Of a stretch of DNA of 52,114 nucleotides, positions 1 through 8,017 are shown in pieces. A program made the translations under genes and the position numbers. Within the stretch, counting starts at the first letter, position 1; every line of letters begins with the position of its first letter. The notes under the pieces are model-generated. The model ran no database searches and had not been told where the DNA came from. It worked only from the letters and a program-made list of their open reading frames with translations. This stretch comes from DATJBF01 sp035516795 (GTDB lineage: Bacteria > Verrucomicrobiota > Verrucomicrobiia > Palsa-1439). Location: assembly GCA_035516795.1 (NCBI GenBank), contig DATIZX010000095.1, positions 1 to 52,114 on the forward strand. Direction: 5' to 3'.

Positions 1-1734
1 TTCCTTTGGAAAGTGCCCCGCTACATTCCTTATCCTGTCACCGTTAGTTTTGGCAAACCGCTGCCGCCGACTTCCACGCCATTCGAGGTCCGGCAAGCTG
101 TGCAGGAACTTAACACCGAGGCGTGGAAGCACCGCAAAAAACTCATGTTGCCCATTCACCGCGGGTTGGTCCGCAAGGCGCGACATCATCCGCAACGTTT
201 CTTCATGGCTGACGCCCACACGCCGAAGTTGAGATTTGGCGACGCACTCACCCGGACGATTTTCCTTGCCCGACGGCTGCGCAGCCTTTGGCGAGGACAG
301 GAAAAGGTCGGCATACTCCTACCCCCCTCCGTCGGTGGCGCGTTGGTCAATTATGCCGCGCTGCTGATGGGCAAGGTGCCGGTCAACCTCAACTACACCA
401 CCAACGATGAGGTTCTCGCCTTGTGTGCCCGTCAATGCAACCTCCAGACCGTGGTCACTTCCAAGATGTTTCTCGACAAGATTAAAATCACCGTACCCGG
501 CAAGCTCGTCATGCTGGAAGAACTTGCCGCAGCTCCCCGGCTTACCGAGAAACTCACTGCGCTAGTGATGACATGGACGTTGCCGGTTCGCCTCCTCGAG
601 AGCGCGCTTGGTCGAGAAAAGAGAGGAACACTTGATGATCTCGCCACGATCATCTTCTCCAGCGGCAGCACGGGAGATCCCAAGGGCGTGATGCTCACAC
701 ACTACAACATTGTTTCCAATGCCGAGCAAATGGGGCAAACGTTTGCGTTCAGCGGAAGGGATCGCATCCTCGGCATCTTGCCTTTGTTCCACTCGTTCGG
801 ATTCACCGGTACGCTGATCGTGCCGGCCGTGCTCGGCATCGGCGTCGTCTATCACGTCAGCCCGATCGACGCCAAAGCCATCGGCGCGCTCGTGCGCCAG
901 TACCACGTCACGTTCCTGTTGGCAACGCCGACTTTCCTGCAGATGTATATCCGCAGTTGCGAGCCGGAGGATTTCGGCAGCCTGCAATTCGTCATGACGG
1001 GCGCGGAGAAACTGCCGGAGCGCGTCGCGCAAGCGTTCGAGGACAAGTTTGGCATCCGGCCGCTCGAAGGCTACGGTTGCACCGAATGCTCGCCCGCTGT
1101 CGCCGTTAACACGCACGATTTCCGCGCCGCTGGCTTTCGTCAGGTTGGCGCCAAGCGCGGAAAGATTGGCCATCCATTGCCCGGCGTCAGCGTGCGCATT
1201 GTTGATCCCGATGCGTTTGCGCCGAAAACAGTGGGCGAACCGGGAATGTTGCTTGTGCGCGGGCCAAATGTGATGAAGGGTTACCTCGGTCGGCCCGAAA
1301 AGACGGCGGAAGTTTTGAAGGATGGTTGGTATATCACGGGTGATGTCGCCGCAATCGATGAAGATGGCTTTCTGCAAATCACCGACCGTCTGACCCGGTT
1401 CAGCAAGATCGGCGGCGAAATGGTTCCGCACATCAAGATTGAGGACAAACTGCACGAACTGGCGGAGGAGACCGAGCAGACGTTTGCCGTCATCGGCGTG
1501 CCCGACGAAAAAAAGGGGGAGCACTTGGTCGTCCTACACACGCTCGGGGATGACAAACTCAAGCCTGTGCTCGAAAAACTTGCGGGTTCCGATCTCCCCA
1601 ATTTATGGAAACCGCGGCCGGACCAGTTTTTCCGGATTGATGTGCTTCCGCGCTTGGGCACCGGCAAACTCGACCTGCAGAAATTGCGTGAGATGGCGCG
1701 GAAGTCCTCCGCCAACTGCGCGCTGGTTATATGA
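1..1734 (+). CDS. Bifunctional acyltransferase/acyl-ACP (acyl-CoA) synthetase, 3' part
   Basis: The reading frame is open from the first base of the window, so the true start lies upstream; the GTG at 13 is probably not the start. The first ~40 residues (PYPVTVSFGKPLP) match the end of a PlsC-type 1-acylglycerol-phosphate acyltransferase domain. The rest is an AMP-binding adenylation domain: the P-loop-like SSGSTGDPKGVMLTH (around 658-700), the EGYGCTE motif, ITGDVAAIDEDGF and a C-terminal GTGKLDLQKL. This order is that of Aas, which re-acylates lysophospholipid using an acyl-adenylate/acyl-ACP at the inner membrane. Activation of a fatty acid is well supported; the exact acceptor is inferred. 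The stop overlaps the next ATG by 4 bp, so the two are probably co-translated. Confidence 0.85.
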   Translation, partial: FLWKVPRYIPYPVTVSFGKPLPPTSTPFEVRQAVQELNTEAWKHRKKLMLPIHRGLVRKARHHPQRFFMADAHTPKLRFGDALTRTIFLARRLRSLWRGQEKVGILLPPSVGGALVNYAALLMGKVPVNLNYTTNDEVLALCARQCNLQTVVTSKMFLDKIKITVPGKLVMLEELAAAPRLTEKLTALVMTWTLPVRLLESALGREKRGTLDDLATIIFSSGSTGDPKGVMLTHYNIVSNAEQMGQTFAFSGRDRILGILPLFHSFGFTGTLIVPAVLGIGVVYHVSPIDAKAIGALVRQYHVTFLLATPTFLQMYIRSCEPEDFGSLQFVMTGAEKLPERVAQAFEDKFGIRPLEGYGCTECSPAVAVNTHDFRAAGFRQVGAKRGKIGHPLPGVSVRIVDPDAFAPKTVGEPGMLLVRGPNVMKGYLGRPEKTAEVLKDGWYITGDVAAIDEDGFLQITDRLTRFSKIGGEMVPHIKIEDKLHELAEETEQTFAVIGVPDEKKGEHLVVLHTLGDDKLKPVLEKLAGSDLPNLWKPRPDQFFRIDVLPRLGTGKLDLQKLREMARKSSANCALVI

Positions 1735-3359
1735 AGATTATTCTATCTCCGAACATAAGAAAAATGATCTTCGGGTGTGTCGCAACGTTATTGCTGGCGA
1801 TCACGAGTGTCGTGCACTTCTGGAAAATCGGATACCTGCCGTCGGGACTATACGGCGATGAATGTTCCATCGCATATAACGCCTATTGCATCGCCAAGAC
1901 GGGAGCCGACGAGTACGGCACACGTTACCCCGTTTTTTTCCGAGGGTTCGACAATTATCACGATCCGGTCATGGTTTATTGTCTTGCTCCGCTGACCGCG
2001 GTGTTCGGATTGAATGAATGGGTCGCTCGGCTGCCGAGTGCAGTTTTTCATGTCCTTGCCTCGATCATGTTCGCACTGCTCGTGCAGGAGTACTGTCGGA
2101 ATCGCTGGATTGCCGTGGCGAGCGGATTTGTCTTCTCCGTGATTCCGTGGGTGTTTCCTGTGAGTCGGACCGTTTCTGCCGGCTATACCCCGATGTTGCT
2201 TGGCATGACGGCGGGCTGGCTTTGGCTGATGCGAGCATTCGGAAGGAGGTCTCACAACTATGCCATCGCTGCGGGTGTCGCATGGGCCTTCGCCATGTAC
2301 TCCCACAACATTGGCCGACCCATGACGGCTCTTCTGCTTATTTGTTTCGCACTAGCCTACAATCGGCTTCTCTTATCCCGTTGGAAAATCGGCGTAACGT
2401 TCTCCGCGAGTTATGTGGCGACCTTGGTGCCGATGATCGTTTGGGTCCTGCGGACGCCGCAGGCGCTTACCGAGCGTTTTGAAACGCTCAGTATTTTCGA
2501 AGATCATCCGACAATCCTGATAGCGTTCCTACGTTTTGGATCGCGGTTCCTGGAATATTTCTCACCGCAGTTCCTGTGGTTGCACGGCGATTCCAACGTC
2601 CGTCATAACATCGGTTTTGGAGGAGAACTCTTTTGGTTTGTTGCGCCACTGGTTTGCCTCGGCTTGTTCGTGGTCATTCGCTTCTTCCGCCGGCGACCGC
2701 AGTACCGTTTTTTGGCAGCCGGCACCCTGATTTATCCAACAGCCGCCTGTTTGACGCACGACCACATGCACAGTATGCGCTCCATCAACGGGGTGATTTT
2801 TTGGATGTTGTTGGCGGCCCTGGGAGCGCGATTACTCTGGCAAAAAAGGGGACTCTGGAGAAAATTGCTTTTGGTGATTATGTGTGCGGCAAGCGTGGAA
2901 ATCACCTTGTACCTTCGGACTTACTTCGGTCCCAAATACCAAACCCACTGCCGCACTTTTTTCCAGGGCGAATTGGCTGACGCGCTGAAGTATTGTTTTC
3001 ACCACTTGAGGAAGGGTCAGGTCCTTTATATATCCAATTCGCTCTTTTCTCCAAATGGCTCAATCGTCAATACCGAACTGAAACCCTTTTTGTATGCTTA
3101 CGTCCTGTTTTACGGCAAAATCGACCCGTACAAATACCAGCGGACCGGCTTTCCGATGGACACCGTGCAATTGTATGACGGTAATCCACAGAAAAAGGGC
3201 CTGTTGTTGAGGTGCAATTTCTATTTTTTGCCGCAGAACGATCCTCAGTGGGTTCTCGATGCGGAACGGTTGCCCGCCAACAGTATTCGTCTGCTCATCA
3301 TCCCCTACGGGAACTCCGATGTGCACTATGAGATTCTCCAAATCCCAGGAAGTAGCTGA
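1731..3359 (+). CDS. GT39-like polytopic membrane glycosyltransferase
   Basis: This 542-residue protein starts with a membrane helix (about 10-30) and carries an acidic pair, D43-E44, in a YGDECS context on the first outer loop, as in the ArnT/PMT (GT39, GT-C fold) superfamily that uses polyprenyl-phosphate sugars. Many hydrophobic helices follow to about residue 400, then a soluble C-terminal part of ~150 residues. It starts inside the stop codon of the acyltransferase gene (ATGA overlap), suggesting joint work on envelope lipids or glycans. The acceptor and sugar cannot be read from the sequence. Two related but different GT39 genes lie at 44-48 kb. Confidence 0.7.
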   Translation: MKIILSPNIRKMIFGCVATLLLAITSVVHFWKIGYLPSGLYGDECSIAYNAYCIAKTGADEYGTRYPVFFRGFDNYHDPVMVYCLAPLTAVFGLNEWVARLPSAVFHVLASIMFALLVQEYCRNRWIAVASGFVFSVIPWVFPVSRTVSAGYTPMLLGMTAGWLWLMRAFGRRSHNYAIAAGVAWAFAMYSHNIGRPMTALLLICFALAYNRLLLSRWKIGVTFSASYVATLVPMIVWVLRTPQALTERFETLSIFEDHPTILIAFLRFGSRFLEYFSPQFLWLHGDSNVRHNIGFGGELFWFVAPLVCLGLFVVIRFFRRRPQYRFLAAGTLIYPTAACLTHDHMHSMRSINGVIFWMLLAALGARLLWQKRGLWRKLLLVIMCAASVEITLYLRTYFGPKYQTHCRTFFQGELADALKYCFHHLRKGQVLYISNSLFSPNGSIVNTELKPFLYAYVLFYGKIDPYKYQRTGFPMDTVQLYDGNPQKKGLLLRCNFYFLPQNDPQWVLDAERLPANSIRLLIIPYGNSDVHYEILQIPGSS

Positions 3360-3482
3360 CGCTAATCCGCCTGCGCCACGGATAAGGCAATTTTAACGGG
3401 AGTAGACATTCTTCGATAAGCATGGAATGGCGTACATCGTTTCGCATTTGACCCTTTTCCGTCGCTTTGTCAGACTGCGGGT

Positions 3483-4568
3483 GTGAACTTTTCGTCGCTT
3501 GCCAATCAATACATCTGCGATGGGCCGGTCTATGAGCCGGGACGACCGATTGAAGAAGTCGCGCGGGAACTCGGACTGAGGCCGCAGTCCATCATCAAGC
3601 TGGCATCGAACGAGAACGCGCTTGGGCCGTCGCCCAAAGCGCTTGCCGCGATGCGGAAAGCTTTGGCGACCGCACATCTGTACCCCGATGGCGGCGGCTT
3701 CTATCTGCGTCAGGCGCTGGCAAGGAAATTAGGAGTCGAGAACGACAACCTCGTCCTTGGCACCGGATCGAATGAGATCATCGAGTTTCTCTATCACGCA
3801 TTCGTTGGCCCCGGTGACGAGGTCATCGCAGGTGAAAAGGCATTCGTCATCTACAAGATCATGGCGAAAATGTTCCAGGCGAGCTGCGTCGAAGTTCCGT
3901 TCAGAGATCACACGCATGACTTGAACGCGATGCGGTCCGCGATCACGCCGAAGACGAAACTGGTCTTCGTCGCCAACCCGAACAATCCCTCGGGGACGCG
4001 CGTTTCAAATGCCGAACTCGATCGGTTCATTCGTTCGCTGCCCGCGCATGTGATTTGCGTGCTGGACGAAGCGTACATCGAGTTCCTGGACGATCCGCCA
4101 CCATCCATTCAGTGGGCGGTGAAACACAATGTCGTTGTGCTGCGCACGTTTTCGAAGATCGTCGGTCTCGCCGGGCTGCGTATCGGTTATGGCGTGGCGC
4201 AGAAAGACTGCATCGCGTTGCTGCAGAAGGTTCGGCAGCCGTTCAACGTCAACGCGATCGCCCAAGCCGGCGCGTTGGCGGCGTTGGGCGACACCGCGCA
4301 CATTCGCAAAACCAGGGCGATGACCCGTCGCGGGCTGGCTTATCTGGAGAGGGAATTCAAGAAGCTCAAACTGGAATACGTCCCGAGTTGCGCGAATTTC
4401 ATCCTCGTCAACGTCGGTGACGGCGACAAGGTATTTCACGGGCTGCAGCAACGCGGTGTGATTGTGCGCCCGATGCGGGGGTATAAAATGCCCGAATGCG
4501 TCCGCGTGACCGTTGGGCTTCCCGAAGAGAACCGGAAATTCATCAAGGCATTGAGAGAGGAATTGTGA
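3483..4568 (+). CDS. hisC: Histidinol-phosphate aminotransferase
   Basis: A PLP fold type I aminotransferase of 361 residues, the usual HisC length. It converts imidazole-acetol phosphate plus glutamate to L-histidinol phosphate. Visible marks are KLASNENALGPSP near the N-terminus, the ANPNNPSGT motif, LDEAYIEF with the PLP-contacting Asp and Tyr, TFSKIVGLAGLRIGYG with the Schiff-base lysine at about K225, and a C-terminal VRVTVG arginine motif. The start is GTG; I see no Shine-Dalgarno sequence, and a TTGACC (3448-3453) lies at -35 distance. The neighbouring aromatic pathway gene makes an aromatic or tyrosine/phenylalanine transaminase role conceivable, since HisC paralogues do this. The stop codon lies inside the left arm of an inverted repeat. 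Confidence 0.88.
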   Translation: MNFSSLANQYICDGPVYEPGRPIEEVARELGLRPQSIIKLASNENALGPSPKALAAMRKALATAHLYPDGGGFYLRQALARKLGVENDNLVLGTGSNEIIEFLYHAFVGPGDEVIAGEKAFVIYKIMAKMFQASCVEVPFRDHTHDLNAMRSAITPKTKLVFVANPNNPSGTRVSNAELDRFIRSLPAHVICVLDEAYIEFLDDPPPSIQWAVKHNVVVLRTFSKIVGLAGLRIGYGVAQKDCIALLQKVRQPFNVNAIAQAGALAALGDTAHIRKTRAMTRRGLAYLEREFKKLKLEYVPSCANFILVNVGDGDKVFHGLQQRGVIVRPMRGYKMPECVRVTVGLPEENRKFIKALREEL

Positions 4569-4628
4569 CTGGTGAACTGTGATCGATGGCTCGGAACTGC
4601 CGTCCGCTGGTCACCAGCCACCAGTCAC
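4565..4628. repeat. Interspersed inverted repeat, CCAGTCAC family, copy 1
   Basis: GTGACTGGTG at 4565-4574 and CACCAGTCAC at 4619-4628 form a perfect 10-bp inverted repeat around a 44-nt centre that itself has CTGGTCACCAG. The left arm contains the hisC stop codon (TGA 4566-4568), and the right arm ends 15 nt before the aroF ATG. Related sequences recur at 49747-49805 and 50222-50256, so this is a dispersed family rather than a local hairpin. The hairpin could also act as an mRNA processing or pausing element between hisC and aroF. Confidence 0.7.
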
Positions 4629-4643
4629 TAATCACCAAATATC

Positions 4644-5660
4644 ATGATTATCATCTGTAAACCGGAAGCGACAGATGCGCAGATTGCGCACATCGAGGAG
4701 GCCATCCGCAATTGGGGGCTAAAGCCGCACACCAGCCGCGGGGTCCAGCGCACCATTATCGGCATTATCGGGCCGGAAGATCAGGCCCGCGAACGGCCGT
4801 TGGAAGCCTTCCCCGGGGTCGAGTCCGTCACGCCGGTATTGAAGCCGTACAAACTGGCCAGCTACGAGTTCACGCACAAACGCACGGTGATCGATGTCAG
4901 CGGGGTGAAGATCGGCGACGCGAACAAGGTGATATTGATGAGCGGGCCGTGCTCGGTGGAGAGCCGGGAACAGATTCTGGACATCGCCAAGATTGTGAAG
5001 AAGGCGGGCGCATCGATCTTGCGGGGCGGGGCGTTCAAGCCACGTACGTCGCCTTACACGTTCCAAGGGCTTGGCAAAGAAGGGTTGAAACTATTGGCGG
5101 AGGCGCGAAAGGCCACTGGCTTGCCGGTCATCACGGAACTGATGGACACCAAGGACACCGAGATGGTCGAGGAGTATACCGATATCATTCAGATCGGCGC
5201 GCGGAACATGCAGAATTTCTCGTTGTTGAAGGAAGTCGGCCGCTGCAAGAAACCGGCGATGCTGAAACGCGGCATGGCGGCGACGCTCAAAGACGTATTG
5301 ATGAGCGCCGAGTACATCCTCAACGAAGGCAACATGAACGTCATGCTCTGCGAACGGGGCATCCGCACGTTCGAAACCTATACGCGCAACACACTCGATC
5401 TTTCCGCCGTACCCGCGTTGAAGAAAGAATCGCACCTGCCTGTTATTGTCGATCCTACTCACGGCGCGGGTCATCGCGATCTCATTCCGACAATGGCGCT
5501 CGCCGCGGTCGCCGCAGGCGCTGACGGTGTCATGATGGAGGTCCACAACAATCCCGAGGCTGCGCTGTCCGATGGCGAGCAATCGATGTTGCCGGATGAT
5601 TTTGAGTCGCTCGTTGGTCAGATGCGCGCGGTCGCTGCTGCAATCGGCAAGGCGATTTAG
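4644..5660 (+). CDS. aroF: 3-deoxy-7-phosphoheptulonate synthase (DAHP synthase, type I with N-terminal regulatory domain)
   Basis: Condenses phosphoenolpyruvate and erythrose 4-phosphate, the first step of the shikimate pathway. Residues 1-70 form a ferredoxin-like/ACT-like domain (MIIICKPEATDAQIAHIEE), as in the Thermotoga and Bacillus AroA-beta class where it mediates feedback control. The barrel follows with MSGPCSVESREQ, LRGGAFKPRTSPY, IGARNMQNF, CERGIRTFETYTRNTLDL and the metal-binding DPTHGAGHRD. Length (338) is normal for the class. It follows hisC by 75 bp filled with a dispersed repeat. Tyrosine or phenylalanine inhibition is plausible from the N-terminal domain but not shown by the sequence. 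Confidence 0.92.
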   Translation: MIIICKPEATDAQIAHIEEAIRNWGLKPHTSRGVQRTIIGIIGPEDQARERPLEAFPGVESVTPVLKPYKLASYEFTHKRTVIDVSGVKIGDANKVILMSGPCSVESREQILDIAKIVKKAGASILRGGAFKPRTSPYTFQGLGKEGLKLLAEARKATGLPVITELMDTKDTEMVEEYTDIIQIGARNMQNFSLLKEVGRCKKPAMLKRGMAATLKDVLMSAEYILNEGNMNVMLCERGIRTFETYTRNTLDLSAVPALKKESHLPVIVDPTHGAGHRDLIPTMALAAVAAGADGVMMEVHNNPEAALSDGEQSMLPDDFESLVGQMRAVAAAIGKAI

Positions 5661-5764
5661 GGGAACATTCCTGAAGGCGCGCTCGGAAGACCGATGCCGA
5701 ACAGTGCTTGCGAGGTGATGGGGGCGCGGTGTAAGAAAGCGCTGAGATTCCAAGGAGATCTCGG

Positions 5765-6646
5765 ATGGCTTTATCGAAAAGGGGACGAATCACGCTGGCC
5801 GCAGGTCTATTCTTGCTGCCGAATCTTCTCGGCTTCCTCATCTTCACCTCTTTACCGGTAGCGGCATCGCTAGCGCTGAGTTTTTTTCGCTGGGACCTGT
5901 TCACGTCGCCGCGCTTTGTAGGCTTGCACAATTTCGGTGTGCTGATGAGGGACTGTGATTTCTGGTACTACGCCTTCAACACCGTGTTCCTGATGCTCAT
6001 GATACCGGTGAATATGCTGGGCTCGCTGTTGCTGGCGCTGGTGATGAACCGAAAACTGCGTGGGATCGTCGCGTTTCGTACGATTTATTTCCTGCCGACG
6101 ATTGTGGCGGGCGTGGGCACCTATGTGCTCTGGCGCTGGATCTACAATCCCGATTACGGGCTGATCAATGCGATGTTGCGAGCGGTCGGCATTCAAGGAC
6201 CGCAATGGTTGCAGTCAATTGCCTGGGCCAAACCAGCGCTGATGTTCATGGGCTTTTGGACGAGCGTGGGCGGCTACAACATGATTCTTTATCTGGCGGC
6301 CTTGCAGGGTGTGTCGCCGGAGTTGTACGAGGCCGCAGACATCGATGGCGCCAACCGTTGGCAGAAATTCTGGGCGATCACGTGGCCGCTCGTCAGCCCG
6401 ACGACGTTCTTCATCTTTACCATGAGCATTATCGGCGGGCTGCAAGGCGGATTCGAACAGGCAATTGTGATGACAGGTGGGGGACCGGCGGGCGCGACGA
6501 CGACGATTGGTTATTACATCTACAATCACGCGTTTGCTTGGAACCACATGGGCTACGCGGCGGCAATCGCGTGGGTGTTGTTCGCGGCGGTGTTCGTGGT
6601 GACGCTGCTCAACTGGCGGTTTGGCGGGAAGGTGGTGCATTACTGA
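5765..6646 (+). CDS. Carbohydrate ABC transporter permease (MalF/UgpA type)
   Basis: A 293-residue inner-membrane protein with six predicted helices and the binding-protein-dependent permease EAA loop, YEAADIDGANRWQKFWAITWP, which docks on the ATPase. The N-terminal RITLAAGLFLLPNLLGFLIF helix and the final MGYAAAIAWVLF helix are typical of the MalF-like subunit of CUT1 sugar importers. The start is supported by AAGGAG 8 nt before ATG. The partner permease follows at 6790. No periplasmic binding protein or ATPase gene is near, so these must be encoded elsewhere; the substrate is unknown, probably an oligosaccharide or glycerol phosphate-like compound. Confidence 0.88.
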   Translation: MALSKRGRITLAAGLFLLPNLLGFLIFTSLPVAASLALSFFRWDLFTSPRFVGLHNFGVLMRDCDFWYYAFNTVFLMLMIPVNMLGSLLLALVMNRKLRGIVAFRTIYFLPTIVAGVGTYVLWRWIYNPDYGLINAMLRAVGIQGPQWLQSIAWAKPALMFMGFWTSVGGYNMILYLAALQGVSPELYEAADIDGANRWQKFWAITWPLVSPTTFFIFTMSIIGGLQGGFEQAIVMTGGGPAGATTTIGYYIYNHAFAWNHMGYAAAIAWVLFAAVFVVTLLNWRFGGKVVHY

Positions 6647-6649
6647 GGG

Positions 6650-6780
6650 ATGAGAACGACACCCCGTTCCTTAATCCTCTTCCTCAAAGCGAGAGGAGGG
6701 AACATTCACCTCGCCCCACCGGGCGAGAGGCCGTCCGCGCCATCGTTTGCGAACACGAGCGGGAGGGCGCGGCTTTGGAA
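6650..6780. repeat. Intergenic repeat-like spacer between the two permease genes
   Basis: This spacer contains CTCTTCCTCAAAGCGAGAGGAGG and CACCTCGCCCCACCGGGCGAGAGG, two short hairpin-forming stretches resembling the dispersed palindromes common between genes in related genomes. It separates permease genes that usually abut each other, so it looks inserted. No gene is seen in it. Confidence 0.35.
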
Positions 6781-6789
6781 TAGACCACT

Positions 6790-7626
6790 TTGAAGAAACT
6801 GCTCACATACTTTGTGCTTGGGGTCGTTGGGCTGTGGATGCTCTTGCCGCTTCTATGGTTGTTGTCCACATCCCTGAAATCGCCAGGCGAGGTGTTCACT
6901 ACACAGGGCAATCCATTGCGGGCGCTGATGCCCCACCCGGCGCAGCCGGAGAACTACGCGAAAGTGTACGACGTAACGCACAACATGGGCGGCGGATTCA
7001 CTCGTTGGTATCTCAACAGCATTCTCGTGGCGGTTGTGGTTACGCTCGGGCAGGTGACGACGAGCGCGTGCGCGGCCTATGCGTTCGCCCGCCTGCGGTT
7101 TCCCGGACGCGACAAATTATTCCTCAGTTATCTGGGCACGATGATGATACCCGGTGCCGTGACGATGATCCCGAACTTCATTCTCATGCGGAAACTGGGC
7201 GCAGTGGATTCGTACTTCGCTCTGATGCTGCCGCCGATGTTTTCGGCGTATGGCACGTTCATGCTGCGGCAGTTTTTCATGGGCATCCCGCGCGATTTGG
7301 AGGAAGCAGCGACGATCGATGGTTGCGGATTGTTCCGCATCTTCACCGCAGTGGTTTTGCCGTTGAGCAAGCCGGCGCTGGCGACGTTGACGATTTTCAC
7401 GTTCATGGGGAATTGGCAAAGTTTCTACTGGCCGTTGGTCGTCGTGACGCAGGATTCGATGAAGACGTTGCCCCTGGGGCTGCTGTCGTTTCTTGGTTTG
7501 TATAGCGCCCAATGGAATTTGTTGATGGCCGGGTCATTAATGATGATCTTGCCAATGATTGTAGTCTTTGTCATCGGCCAGAAATGGTTTATCAGCGGCA
7601 TTCAACTGGGGGCCTTGAAAGGGTGA
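6790..7626 (+). CDS. Carbohydrate ABC transporter permease (MalG/UgpE type)
   Basis: The second permease subunit, 278 residues, with an N-terminal helix (LTYFVLGVVGLWMLLPLLWLL), the SLKSPGEVF segment typical of MalG-like subunits and the EAA loop LEEAATIDGCGLFRIFTAVVLP. The frame has a stop directly upstream at 6781-6783, so TTG at 6790 is the first possible start; no clear Shine-Dalgarno sequence precedes it. The C-terminus KWFISGIQLGALKG is the usual QKYFVKGLTAGAVKG ending. It pairs with the permease at 5765 to form the channel. Substrate cannot be assigned from these two subunits. Confidence 0.87.
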   Translation: MKKLLTYFVLGVVGLWMLLPLLWLLSTSLKSPGEVFTTQGNPLRALMPHPAQPENYAKVYDVTHNMGGGFTRWYLNSILVAVVVTLGQVTTSACAAYAFARLRFPGRDKLFLSYLGTMMIPGAVTMIPNFILMRKLGAVDSYFALMLPPMFSAYGTFMLRQFFMGIPRDLEEAATIDGCGLFRIFTAVVLPLSKPALATLTIFTFMGNWQSFYWPLVVVTQDSMKTLPLGLLSFLGLYSAQWNLLMAGSLMMILPMIVVFVIGQKWFISGIQLGALKG

Positions 7627-7639
7627 CTCCCGCACGGAT

Positions 7640-7668
7640 TTGCCTTATGCCCGCATATCGAATACGTT
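7640..7668 (+). promoter_or_regulatory. Putative sigma-70 promoter of the Gly/Tyr-rich protein gene
   Basis: TTGCCT (7640-7645), a 17-nt spacer and TACGTT (7663-7668) lie 43 nt before the ATG at 7712. The match to consensus is moderate; an overlapping TATATG at 7670 is an alternative -10. Confidence 0.35.
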
Positions 7669-7711
7669 TATATGTTGTTCGTCTGAAGAGTTGCGAACGG
7701 AGGAAGTTCAA

Positions 7712-8014
7712 ATGAAGAAGATGACAAAATGGATATGCGCGACGGTGGCCGCACTGGCGATTTGTGCGCTGGCATCGACCTCGGCTCTTGCCGGGTTTGC
7801 TGTTGGCTTTGGATATCATGGTGGCGGAGGCCATTTTAGGTACGGCGGCTATCGCTATCACGGATGGGGCGGACCGAGGTATTCATTCGGGTTCTCGTAT
7901 TATTATGCGCCGCCCACTTACTACTATCCACCGCCGGTTGTGGTATATCGTCCGTATTATTATGCGCCGGGACCAGTGTATTACTACAGTGGCGGATGCT
8001 TCTACCGGTACTAA
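7712..8014 (+). CDS. Small exported Gly/Tyr/Pro-rich protein
   Basis: The start at 7712 is set by GGAGG at 7700-7704; a longer frame from 7640 lacks a ribosome site. The 100-residue product has a signal peptide (MKKMTKWICATVAALAICALASTSALA) and a mature part built of Gly, Tyr and Pro repeats: GYHGGGGHFRYGGYRYHGWGG, then YYYAPPTYYYPPPVVVYRPYYYAP and a terminal YYYSGGCFYRY. There is one Cys. Such low-complexity Tyr/Gly proteins are often cell-surface or envelope-associated, sometimes cross-linked or metal binding. No family is recognised. Its stop lies 3 nt from the stop of the convergent ald gene, and a terminator-like hairpin for it lies inside ald at 8102-8134. Confidence 0.75.
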   Translation: MKKMTKWICATVAALAICALASTSALAGFAVGFGYHGGGGHFRYGGYRYHGWGGPRYSFGFSYYYAPPTYYYPPPVVVYRPYYYAPGPVYYYSGGCFYRY

Positions 8015-8017
8015 GCG

